Shown piece after piece: positions 33,840-41,190 of a stretch of 64,000 bases of DNA. This DNA comes from Amycolatopsis umgeniensis (GTDB lineage Bacteria > Actinomycetota > Actinomycetes > Mycobacteriales > Pseudonocardiaceae). Below the pieces are notes generated by a model, which did no database searches, was not told the origin of the DNA, and worked only from the letters and a program-made list of their open reading frames with translations. The stretch spans positions 744,001 to 808,000 of the forward strand of contig NZ_JACHMX010000001.1 in assembly GCF_014205155.1 (NCBI RefSeq), written 5' to 3'. The translations under genes and the position numbers were made by a program. Position 1 is the stretch's first letter. Each line of letters opens with the position of its first letter.

Positions 33840-36800
33840 GAAACCCTTCGCTCGACACTCCCACCGTGCGCCGCTGGCTGCTCGACACCGTCGCCGAGCA
33901 CACCGGTGTCGACCCGTCCCGGCTCGAAGCCGACCGTCCGCTCAGCGACTACGGCCTGTCCTCCCGTCAGGCCGTCGGCATCGCCGCGGACCTCGAAGAC
34001 CTGCTCGGCACACCGCTCCCGGCCACCCTGCTGTGGGAGAGCCCGACCATCGACCACCTCGCCCGTTCCCTCACCGGCGCCACCGAACCGGAACCGGAAC
34101 AGCCCGGCACAGACCGTCGCCGGACCGATCCGATCGCCGTCGTCGGCCTCGGCTGCCGCTGGCCGGGCGCGAACGGCCTCGACGAATTCTGGGACCTGCT
34201 GCGCAGCGGACGGGACGCTGTCCGGACGGCGCCGCCGGGCCGTTGGACCGCCGACGCGGCACCGATCGTCGGGGGATTCCTCGACGACGTGGCCGGATTC
34301 GACGCGGATCACTTCGGCATCACCCCGCGCGAGGCGTCCACAATGGACCCTCAACAGCGCATGCTGCTGGAGGTCGCCTGGGCGGCGCTGGAACACGCCG
34401 GGATCGCCCCGGCCTCCTTGCGCGGCAGCCGGACCGGCGTGTTCACCGGGATCTCCACCCACGACTACGGACATCTCACGATGGCGGGCGGCGGCGTCGA
34501 CCTGTGGACGGCCACCGGCGCGGCCGGGAGCATCTCGGCCAACCGGCTGTCCTACGTCTACGACCTGCGCGGGCCGAGCATGGCGGTGGACACCGCCTGC
34601 TCGTCGTCCCTGGTCGCGGTACACCACGCGGTGCGCGCGCTGCGTGACGGCGAGGCGGAACTCGCCTTGGCAGGCGGCGTGAACCTCATGCTCCTGCCGG
34701 GGCCGACGGCCGCGTTCGCCGCGGCCGGCCTGCTCGCGGACGACGGCCGCTGCAAGACGTTCGCCGCGGGCGCGGACGGCATCGCGCGTGCCGAAGGGTG
34801 CGGCGTCGTCGTGCTCAAACGGCTGGCGGACGCCGAATACGACGGCGATCGGGTGCTGGCGGTGATCCGCTCCACCTCGGTCAACTCCGACGGCCGGTCG
34901 CAGGGTCTGGCGGCGCCGAACCCCCTCGCGCAGCAAGACATGCTTCGTACGGCGTATCACGGCGCCCGGCTCGACCCGTCCACTGTGGACTACGTGGAGG
35001 CGCACGGCACCGGAACGTTGCTCGGAGACCCGATCGAGGCTCGCTCGCTCGGCGCGGTTCTCGGCAAGGACCGGCCCGTCGACGCCCCGCTGCTGATCGG
35101 TTCGGTGAAGACGAACATCGCGCACGCGGAGGCGGCGGCGGGGATCGCCGGGCTGATCAAGGTCGTCCTCGCGATGACCCACGGCGAGCTGCCGCCCCAG
35201 TTGCACTTCGCCGCGCCCAACCCGCACATCCCGTTCGACGACCTGCGCCTGAAGGTGGTCACCGAAGCGACGCCGTGGCCCCGCCGTTCCGGCCGCGCCA
35301 CGGCGGGGGTGTCCGCTTTCGGGTTCGGCGGGACCAACGCGCACGTCGTCCTCGAACAGGCCCCGGAACCGGAGCCGGCGCCCGACCGCGCGGACGTCCG
35401 GATCGGGCTGCTGTCCGCCCGCTCCCGCGATCGCCTCACCGAACGCGCGACCCAGCTGGCGAACTGGCTGGAATCCACGCCGTCACCCGCCCTCGCCGAC
35501 GTCACCCACACCCTGTTCCGGCGCGACAACGGCGGACCGCACCGCGCCGCCGTCGTCGCCGGGGACACCGCCGAACTGGCGGTACTGCTGCGCGCCGTCG
35601 GCGCCGGTGCCGATCCGCTGCCGGCGGGCGCTGTCGCGGGCAGCGCCATGACCACCGACGGACCGGTCTTCGTGTTCTCCGGCCACGGCTCCCAGTGGCC
35701 GGGGATGGGCCGCGGGCTGCTGGCCGCCGAGCCCGCCTTCGCCGCCCAGGTCGACAAGCTCCACGACCTGTTCACCGAGCACACCGGCCGATCGCTGCGC
35801 GCCCTGCTCAGCACCGAGAACCCCTTGTCCCTTCCCGAAACCCAGACGGCCATCTTCGGGACGCAGATCGCGTTGGCCGCCCAGTGGGAGGCACTCGGCA
35901 TCCGGCCCGCGGCCGTCATCGGGCACTCGCTCGGCTCCGCGGCGGCCGCGGTGGTGAGCGGCGTGCTCACCCCCGACGAGGCCGTCCATCTCGTCGCGAC
36001 CCGTGCCCGGCTCCTGGGCACCATCGGCCCTGGAGGGGCGATGGCGGCCGTCGAACTGGCGCCCGAGGAACTGGAGCTGTACCCGGACATCGAACTCGCC
36101 GTCGAATCCGCGCCGGGTCAGCTGACCGTGGCCGGGGACGCGACCGTCCTCGCCCTGCTCGTCGCGGAACTCGAGGCCGCCGGCCTCACCGCGCGGCTGC
36201 TGCCGGTCGAGGTCGCCGGGCACTCCGTCCGCGTCGACCCCGTCCTGCCCGCGCTGCGGGAGGCACTCGACGAACTGGGCGGCCGCCGTCCGACGGTGCC
36301 CTGGTACGACACGGTTCTCGCCGATCCGCGCGATCTGCCGGACTTCGACGCCGGGTACTGGGCCTCGCATCTGCGCCGCCCGGTGCGGTTCCGGCAGGCC
36401 GTGGCGGCCGCCGCCGCGGACGGGCACCGCGTCTTCCTCGAAGTGTCACCCCATCCGATCCTGCGGGGTTCGGTGGCGCGAACGCTCGAAGCCGAAGGGA
36501 TCCACGACGCCGTCGTCACCGGAACCCTGCGGCGGGGCCAGGACGAGGTCCGCGCGCTGGGCGCCGCCGCGGCCGAGCTCTACTGCGCGGGCACCCGGAT
36601 CACCCCCGCCGACCCGGACGACGGCGCCCGACTGGTCGACGTCCCGCCGATGCCGTGGCGGCACGAACGGCACTGGTACACCGCCGCCGAGGAGCCGCCG
36701 TCGTTCGCCGCACGCGCGACCGAACCCGAGCCCGCGCGCGGCGGTGGCGGTGATCGGCTGACCGAGATCGTCGCCGCGGTCATGGGCCTGCGGCCCGAGC

Positions 36801-38032
36801 GCATCGACGCCGACGTCCCGCTGGTGGAACTCGGACTGGATTCCCTGATGGCGAACCGGATCCGGGAGGCCGTCCGCCGGGAGTTCGGCACCGAACCCGA
36901 CGCCGTCAGCGTGCTCCGGGGTGCCACCCTCGCCGACCTCAGCCGCGATCTCGCGCCACGCGACGACGAGGAGCCGCGTCCGGCCCGGGGCCGGGCGTGG
37001 GACGCGGCGGACCGGCTGGTGCTGCGCCTCTGGCTCGAGCACACCGGGGTCGACGCGGGCGGCACGCACGTCCGGCTGACCGAGACCGGCACACCGGACA
37101 GGCTGGCCGAACTGCTCGCCGACGGGCTCAGTACCGAACTCGACACCCCTGTCGACGCCGCCGAACTCCTTCGGCACGACTCCCTCGCCGCCATCGCGGA
37201 CGTCGCCCGAGCCGTCCTCGACACGAGGGAAGAGAAGGGACCGGTGCACGTCCTCGCTCCCGGTGACACCGGCGTCGCGCCACTGCTGCTGTTCCACCCC
37301 GGTGGCAGCACCTGCACCGTGTACCGGCCGCTGCTGGACAGGCTGCCCACCGCCGTGCCGTGTGTCGGGTTCGAACGCGTTCCCGGTGTCAGCATCGAGG
37401 AACGCGTCGAGCATCTGCTGCCGCTGGTGCGGGAGCAACGCCGCGACCGGCCGTACCGGCTGGCGGGCTGGTCGTTCGGCGGGGCGCTGGCTTACGGCGT
37501 CGCCGCACGGCTCGCCGAGGAAGGCGAGGAGGTCGAGTTCGTCGCGCTGATCGACACCATGCTCCCGCTCCCGGAGCCGGACCTCGACTCGCGAGCGTCG
37601 TCCGCCCGGCGATTCCTGCGGTTCACCGGCTACGTCGAAGGGACCTACGGCCGCGAAGTCCGGCTCGGGCACGAGGAACTGGCGCCACTGCCCGAAGAGG
37701 AGCAGATCGAGCTGACCATGCGGCGGGTCGCCGAAGCCGGCCTGCTCAGCCCCGGCGTGCTCCGGCACCAGCGTCAGTCCTTTTTGGACACGCTGGCAGC
37801 CGAACGCGGTACACCCCGCCGCTACGACGGCCGGGTCGTGCTCTACCGGGCTGTCGAGCAGTACGCGGCCGGGCTGGCGATGGAACCGCGGTATTCGCGC
37901 ACCGATCTCGCGGCGGGCTGGGCGGAGCTGTGCCCGGAGCTGGAGATCGTGCCGGTCGAGGCGCATCACCTGTCGGTGGTCGACCCGCCGCACGTCGATG
38001 TCGTGGCGAGGCATCTGGCGGAACTCCTGTGA
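33836..38032 (+). CDS. Pks13-type polyketide synthase (ACP-KS-AT-ACP-TE)
   Basis: A 1398-residue type I PKS with the unusual Pks13 order. The N-terminal ACP (residues 10-80) carries Ser43 in YGLSSRQAV, close to the Pks13 loading ACP motif G-L-S-S-R. The ketosynthase (98-510) has Cys255 in DTACSSSL, His390 in VEAHGTGT and His430 in KTNIAHAEA. The acyltransferase (610-905) has Ser698 in GHSLGS but the specificity site reads VAGHS, neither YASH nor HAFH. The second ACP has Ser1003 in LGLDSL. The thioesterase (about 1145-1395) has Ser1213 in GWSFGG and a late His in EAHHLSVVD. Pks13 itself is about 1730 residues. A Claisen condensation of a FAAL-loaded acyl chain with a carboxylated acyl-CoA, followed by TE-mediated release or transfer, is the expected chemistry. 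Confidence 0.88.
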   Translation: MRNPSLDTPTVRRWLLDTVAEHTGVDPSRLEADRPLSDYGLSSRQAVGIAADLEDLLGTPLPATLLWESPTIDHLARSLTGATEPEPEQPGTDRRRTDPIAVVGLGCRWPGANGLDEFWDLLRSGRDAVRTAPPGRWTADAAPIVGGFLDDVAGFDADHFGITPREASTMDPQQRMLLEVAWAALEHAGIAPASLRGSRTGVFTGISTHDYGHLTMAGGGVDLWTATGAAGSISANRLSYVYDLRGPSMAVDTACSSSLVAVHHAVRALRDGEAELALAGGVNLMLLPGPTAAFAAAGLLADDGRCKTFAAGADGIARAEGCGVVVLKRLADAEYDGDRVLAVIRSTSVNSDGRSQGLAAPNPLAQQDMLRTAYHGARLDPSTVDYVEAHGTGTLLGDPIEARSLGAVLGKDRPVDAPLLIGSVKTNIAHAEAAAGIAGLIKVVLAMTHGELPPQLHFAAPNPHIPFDDLRLKVVTEATPWPRRSGRATAGVSAFGFGGTNAHVVLEQAPEPEPAPDRADVRIGLLSARSRDRLTERATQLANWLESTPSPALADVTHTLFRRDNGGPHRAAVVAGDTAELAVLLRAVGAGADPLPAGAVAGSAMTTDGPVFVFSGHGSQWPGMGRGLLAAEPAFAAQVDKLHDLFTEHTGRSLRALLSTENPLSLPETQTAIFGTQIALAAQWEALGIRPAAVIGHSLGSAAAAVVSGVLTPDEAVHLVATRARLLGTIGPGGAMAAVELAPEELELYPDIELAVESAPGQLTVAGDATVLALLVAELEAAGLTARLLPVEVAGHSVRVDPVLPALREALDELGGRRPTVPWYDTVLADPRDLPDFDAGYWASHLRRPVRFRQAVAAAAADGHRVFLEVSPHPILRGSVARTLEAEGIHDAVVTGTLRRGQDEVRALGAAAAELYCAGTRITPADPDDGARLVDVPPMPWRHERHWYTAAEEPPSFAARATEPEPARGGGGDRLTEIVAAVMGLRPERIDADVPLVELGLDSLMANRIREAVRREFGTEPDAVSVLRGATLADLSRDLAPRDDEEPRPARGRAWDAADRLVLRLWLEHTGVDAGGTHVRLTETGTPDRLAELLADGLSTELDTPVDAAELLRHDSLAAIADVARAVLDTREEKGPVHVLAPGDTGVAPLLLFHPGGSTCTVYRPLLDRLPTAVPCVGFERVPGVSIEERVEHLLPLVREQRRDRPYRLAGWSFGGALAYGVAARLAEEGEEVEFVALIDTMLPLPEPDLDSRASSARRFLRFTGYVEGTYGREVRLGHEELAPLPEEEQIELTMRRVAEAGLLSPGVLRHQRQSFLDTLAAERGTPRRYDGRVVLYRAVEQYAAGLAMEPRYSRTDLAAGWAELCPELEIVPVEAHHLSVVDPPHVDVVARHLAELL

Positions 38033-39519
38033 CCACGGCCCGGGCCGAGCGAGCGGTCGACCGCGCCTGGCCGCTGCTGGCGGTACTCGGCGCCGGGCTC
38101 TTCCTCGTGGCTGTCGACGCGACCGTGCTGCACGTCGCGTTGCCCGACCTCGTCCGGCAGTTGCGGCCGGGCGCGGCGGCCCAGGTGTGGATCGTGGCGA
38201 TCTACCCGCTGACCGCCGCGCCGCTGCTGCTGCCGTTCGGCACCCTCGGCGACCGCTATGGACGGCGACGCGTACTGGTCGCCGGGTACGTCGTGTTCGG
38301 GATCGCGTCGCTCGGCTGCGCGTTCGCCCCGAATGTCCCGGTACTGCTGGCCTTTCGCGCCCTCCTCGGCTGCGGCGGCGCGATGATCATGCCGGTGACG
38401 ATGTCGCTGCTGCGCGAGCTCTTCCCGGAGCAGCGGGCTCGCCGCACGGCGATCGCGGTGTGCAGCGGGATCGCGGGGACCGGTTCGGTGTTCGGACCGA
38501 TCCTCGGCGGGGTGCTCGTCGAGACGTGGGGCTGGCGTGCCACGTTCTTGCTGAACCCGCCGGTGATCCTGGCGGCGGTGGCGCCGGCCCTGCGATGGCT
38601 CCCCCGGATTCCGCCCGGGCGGCGGCCGTGGGACGCGCTGAGCGCCGCCCTCGCGGCGGGCGGTGTCCTCGGGATCGCGTTCGCCGTGGGACATCCGGGC
38701 TCGTGGCCGACAGCCGTCGCTTCGGGTGTCACCGGCTGTGTCCTCATCGGACTGTTCCTGCGCCGCCAGCGTCGGACCGACCCGCCGCTGCTGGACCTCG
38801 CCCTGTTCAAGCTGCCCGGGGTGCGGGCCGCGGTGGGCGGGGTCCTGCTGGTGATGAGCACGCTGGTCGGACTCGGCCTGCTGTTCGCCCAGTACCTGCA
38901 AGTGGTGCTCGGCCTCTCCCCGACGGCGGCGGCGTCCCGGCTGCTCCTGGTGCTGGGCGCGTCGGCCGTCGGCAGCGTGGTGACCCCCTCGCTGCTGGGA
39001 CGGTTCGGCAACGCCCGTGTCCGCACCGCCGGGTTCGCCGTCACCGCGGTGTCGTTGCTGGTCCCGGCGGTGGGATCGGCCGCGCTCACGTCACCGATGC
39101 TGCTCGGCGCCGGACTGACGGGAATGGGGCTGGGAATGGCGCTCGCGCTCACTTCGAGCACCGACACCTTGCTTTCGGCGACCTCGGCGGACCAGGCGGG
39201 CGGCGCCGCGGCGGTGGAGAAGACGGGCTACGAACTGGGCGCGGGTTTCGGCACGACGCTGTTCGGTTCTCTCGCTGCGGCGGTGTACGCCGCACACCTG
39301 GCGGTTCCGGCCGGGGTACCCGACGCGGCGCGGCAGCTCGCTGTCTCCGGGCCCGCTCAGGCGGAGACGGCTGCCGCAGGGCTTTCGTCGCCCTTGGTCG
39401 ACGAACTGCTCGAAGCCGCGCGGGTCGCTTGTACGACCGGGCTCCAGGTGTCGGCGGCTGTCGCTTGTGGACTGTTCCTGGTGGCCGTCCTCGTCAGCGC
39501 GGGCGCGCCTCGTCGGTGA
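38029..39519 (+). CDS. MFS drug/lipid exporter (DHA2/EmrB type)
   Basis: A 496-residue transporter with about 14 membrane segments. Family motifs are [11 protein letters not shown] after helix 1, [14 protein letters not shown] (motif A), [19 protein letters not shown], and [28 protein letters not shown] (motif C). DHA2 proteins export drugs, dyes or lipids by proton antiport. GTG 38029 overlaps the PKS stop by GTGA, so it is translated with the synthase and probably exports its product, or gives resistance to it. Its 3' end overlaps the convergent glyoxalase-like gene by 26 bp. Confidence 0.88.
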   Translation: MTTARAERAVDRAWPLLAVLGAGLFLVAVDATVLHVALPDLVRQLRPGAAAQVWIVAIYPLTAAPLLLPFGTLGDRYGRRRVLVAGYVVFGIASLGCAFAPNVPVLLAFRALLGCGGAMIMPVTMSLLRELFPEQRARRTAIAVCSGIAGTGSVFGPILGGVLVETWGWRATFLLNPPVILAAVAPALRWLPRIPPGRRPWDALSAALAAGGVLGIAFAVGHPGSWPTAVASGVTGCVLIGLFLRRQRRTDPPLLDLALFKLPGVRAAVGGVLLVMSTLVGLGLLFAQYLQVVLGLSPTAAASRLLLVLGASAVGSVVTPSLLGRFGNARVRTAGFAVTAVSLLVPAVGSAALTSPMLLGAGLTGMGLGMALALTSSTDTLLSATSADQAGGAAAVEKTGYELGAGFGTTLFGSLAAAVYAAHLAVPAGVPDAARQLAVSGPAQAETAAAGLSSPLVDELLEAARVACTTGLQVSAAVACGLFLVAVLVSAGAPRR

Positions 39520-39913
39520 ACTGCCCGGCGTACTCACCTGTCGGCGGGATCTCCTGGATCACGTCGATCAGCACACCGTTGGGGTCCGCGACGATGAAGT
39601 GCCGCTGCCCGAACTCCTCGCTGCGCAAAGAAAGCGCCTCGGGCAACCCCGCTTCCTCGACCAGCCGCCGGTGTTCGGCGTCGACGTCCTCGACCTCGAA
39701 GTTCAGCAGCAGTCCCTGCACGGGTTTGCCCGCGCCGCCGGGGATGGTGCCGTGCCCCGGCGCGAGGATCGCGAGCTCCCACTCGCCGCGTTTGAGGCTG
39801 ACGTACCAATCGGCCTCGAAGGTGAGCTCGAAGCCGAAGTGGTCACGGTAGAAGTCCCGCGTCTCGGCGATCTTCTCGGTCATGAGTACGGGATAGAAGC
39901 TGGTCAAACGCAT
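39494..39913 (-). CDS. VOC/glyoxalase-family protein
   Basis: A 139-residue vicinal-oxygen-chelate protein with two beta-alpha-beta-beta-beta modules: [23 protein letters not shown] and, in the second half, [34 protein letters not shown]. Family members bind metals and act as glyoxalases, dioxygenases or drug-binding resistance proteins (bleomycin type). ATG 39913 follows AGGCGG. It is divergent from a TetR gene across a pair of palindromes, so it is probably the regulated partner. Confidence 0.85.
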   Translation of the reverse strand: MRLTSFYPVLMTEKIAETRDFYRDHFGFELTFEADWYVSLKRGEWELAILAPGHGTIPGGAGKPVQGLLLNFEVEDVDAEHRRLVEEAGLPEALSLRSEEFGQRHFIVADPNGVLIDVIQEIPPTGEYAGQFTDEARPR

Positions 39914-39938
39914 GGTGCCGCCTTGTCTCGCGAACAAT

Positions 39939-39985
39939 ACCGACCGTCGGTTTGTTTCTACGAAAGTAGCCAACCGACGGTCGGT
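39939..39985. promoter_or_regulatory. Twin operators of the TetR regulator
   Basis: Two 13-bp palindromes, ACCGACCGTCGGT (39939-39951) and ACCGACGGTCGGT (39973-39985), 34 bp centre to centre, lie between the divergent glyoxalase and TetR genes. With their flanks they also form one larger inverted repeat (ATACCGACCGTCGGTT and its complement). This is the usual signature of a TetR operator pair. Confidence 0.75.
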
Positions 39986-40002
39986 ATGTCAAGATTCCGG
40001 AT

Positions 40003-40587
40003 ATGGGCCGCACGAAGCAGCAGCAGCGCGAAGAGACGATGGAGGCCTTGACCACCACTGCCCGCCGGTTGTTCGCCGAACACGGGTACGGCAACGTCGG
40101 GCTGGAGACCATCGCGCAGACCGCGGGCGTGAGCAAAGGCGCGCTCTACCACCACTTCAGCAGCAAAGCGGAACTGTTCCGGCACGTACTCGGCGTCGTG
40201 CAGCACGACGTCGGAGAGAAGATCGCGCGGGCCGCGGACGCCGCACCCGACTCATGGTCGGGACTACTGGCGGGATGCCGCGCGTTCCTCGCCGCGGCGA
40301 CCGATCCGGAGACGCAGCAGATCATGCTGCTGGACGGTCCGTCGGTGGTCGGCTGGCAGGACTGGCGCGAACTGGACGAGGAGTCCTCCGCTCGCCACCT
40401 CGCCGAAGCGCTGACCGGGCTGATGGCCGAGGGTGTCCTGGCGAAGCGGCCCGTCGAACCGTTGGTGCGCCTGCTTTCCGGCGCGATGAACGAGGCCGCC
40501 GTCTGGCTGGCCCACTCCCCTGACTCCCAAGCCGACCTAGCCACGACCATGGACACACTCACGCCGATGATCGAAGCCTTGCGCTGA
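40003..40587 (+). CDS. TetR family transcriptional regulator
   Basis: A 194-residue TetR-type repressor. The N-terminal helix-turn-helix (about residues 8-55) has TARRLFAEHGYGNVGLETIAQTAGVSKGALYHHFSSKAELF, the standard recognition pattern, followed by a variable all-helical ligand-binding domain. ATG 40003 is only 18 bp from the right-hand operator, so it should repress itself as well as the divergent glyoxalase-like gene. The ligand is unknown. Confidence 0.92.
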   Translation: MGRTKQQQREETMEALTTTARRLFAEHGYGNVGLETIAQTAGVSKGALYHHFSSKAELFRHVLGVVQHDVGEKIARAADAAPDSWSGLLAGCRAFLAAATDPETQQIMLLDGPSVVGWQDWRELDEESSARHLAEALTGLMAEGVLAKRPVEPLVRLLSGAMNEAAVWLAHSPDSQADLATTMDTLTPMIEALR

Positions 40588-40595
40588 GCGCTCGG

Positions 40596-40645
40596 ACACA
40601 CGCGTCGTCCGTCTGATCACGCGTGTCGTCCCTCTCGTCACGCGA
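40596..40645. repeat. 21-nt-period CACGCGA element, short copy
   Basis: Cores TCACGCGT at 40617 and TCACGCGA at 40638 are exactly 21 bases apart, with a degenerate unit before them. The stretch CGTCGTCCGTCTGATCAC also occurs at about 13718-13736. Confidence 0.65.
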
Positions 40646-40712
40646 GTCCGCAGCCCTAGTGTCCGGTCCCCATTCCGGCCGGGCGGGGGCGCGAACGAGC
40701 AAGACGGGTGCG

Positions 40713-40770
40713 GTGTCCTGAAGGCCCCCTTTGCGACGTTGAGCGTCCTCAAAGGGGACCTTCAGGACAC
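40713..40770. repeat. GTGAAGG-related long palindrome, copy 4
   Basis: 21-base arms GTGTCCTGAAGGCCCCCTTTG (40713-40733) and its complement (40750-40770) with one mismatch and a 16-base spacer. The inner part matches the palindromes at 5.7, 13.8 and 27.8 kb. Confidence 0.8.
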
Positions 40771-40880
40771 CGCGACAGACACCCTCACATGGCCATCAGC
40801 GGAGAACACGGTCAGAACGGATCGGTGCTCGCGACACCGCACTCAAGGCCTATTGCACGTGGGGCCACCTAGGCAACGCA

Positions 40881-40910
40881 AAAGGCCCCACCCTGATCGG
40901 ATGGGGCCTT
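40881..40910 (-). terminator. Intrinsic terminator of the tRNA pair
   Basis: On the minus strand AAGGCCCCA - loop - TGGGGCCTTTT, a GC-rich 7-9 bp stem followed by four T, 10 bases after the end of the downstream tRNA. Confidence 0.8.
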
Positions 40911-40919
40911 CACCGCGGT

Positions 40920-40990
40920 GGGCGATACTGGGATCGAACCAGTGACCTCTTCGGTGTGAACGAAGCGCTCTCCCCCTGAGCTAATCGCCC
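40920..40990 (-). tRNA. tRNA-Val (anticodon CAC)
   Basis: The 71-base sequence folds as a complete cloverleaf: perfect acceptor GGGCGAT / ATCGCCC, D arm GCTC-GAGC, anticodon stem CTTCG / CGAAG with loop TTCACAC (anticodon CAC, codon GTG), and T arm ACTGG-TTCGATC-CCAGT. CCA is not encoded. It is 40 bases from a second valine tRNA on the same strand and ends at an intrinsic terminator. Confidence 0.93.
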
Positions 40991-41030
40991 GCGGTACGAA
41001 CTCCGGCTCACCTGGGGAAGCGAACCTGGT

Positions 41031-41101
41031 GCGCGATACTGGGATTGAACCAGTGACCTCTTCCGTGTCAGGGAAGCGCTCTCCCGCTGAGCTAAACGCG
41101 C
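41031..41101 (-). tRNA. tRNA-Val (anticodon GAC)
   Basis: Cloverleaf with anticodon stem CTTCC / GGAAG, loop CTGACAC (anticodon GAC, codons GTC and GTT) and T arm ACTGG-TTCAATC-CCAGT. The acceptor GCGCGTT / ATCGCGC has a T-T mismatch at the sixth pair, where the neighbouring tRNA has an A-T pair. CCA is not encoded. It lies upstream of the CAC isoacceptor, and the two are probably co-transcribed. Confidence 0.92.
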
Positions 41102-41190
41102 GTGATGTAGTTGTTCGTACTGGAGATAGCTTAGCGGACCCGTTTCCGGGCTCGCAAAGGGGTTCCCCTCGCGATCAAAGCCCAGGAAGC

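Larger units (their letters stand above)
40588..40919. other. Intergenic region with repeats and tRNA terminator
   Basis: A 332-base gap after the TetR gene. It holds a short 21-nt-period element (40596-40645), a GTGAAGG-related palindrome (40713-40770) and the terminator of the leftward tRNA pair (40881-40910). No gene is seen. Confidence 0.7.

Noticed and set aside
29080..38032. Firm assignment as true mycolic acid biosynthesis
   Set aside because: No carboxylase (AccD4-type), MmpL3 or methyltransferase partners are in the window and the PKS is about 330 residues shorter than Pks13; kept only as a hypothesis.
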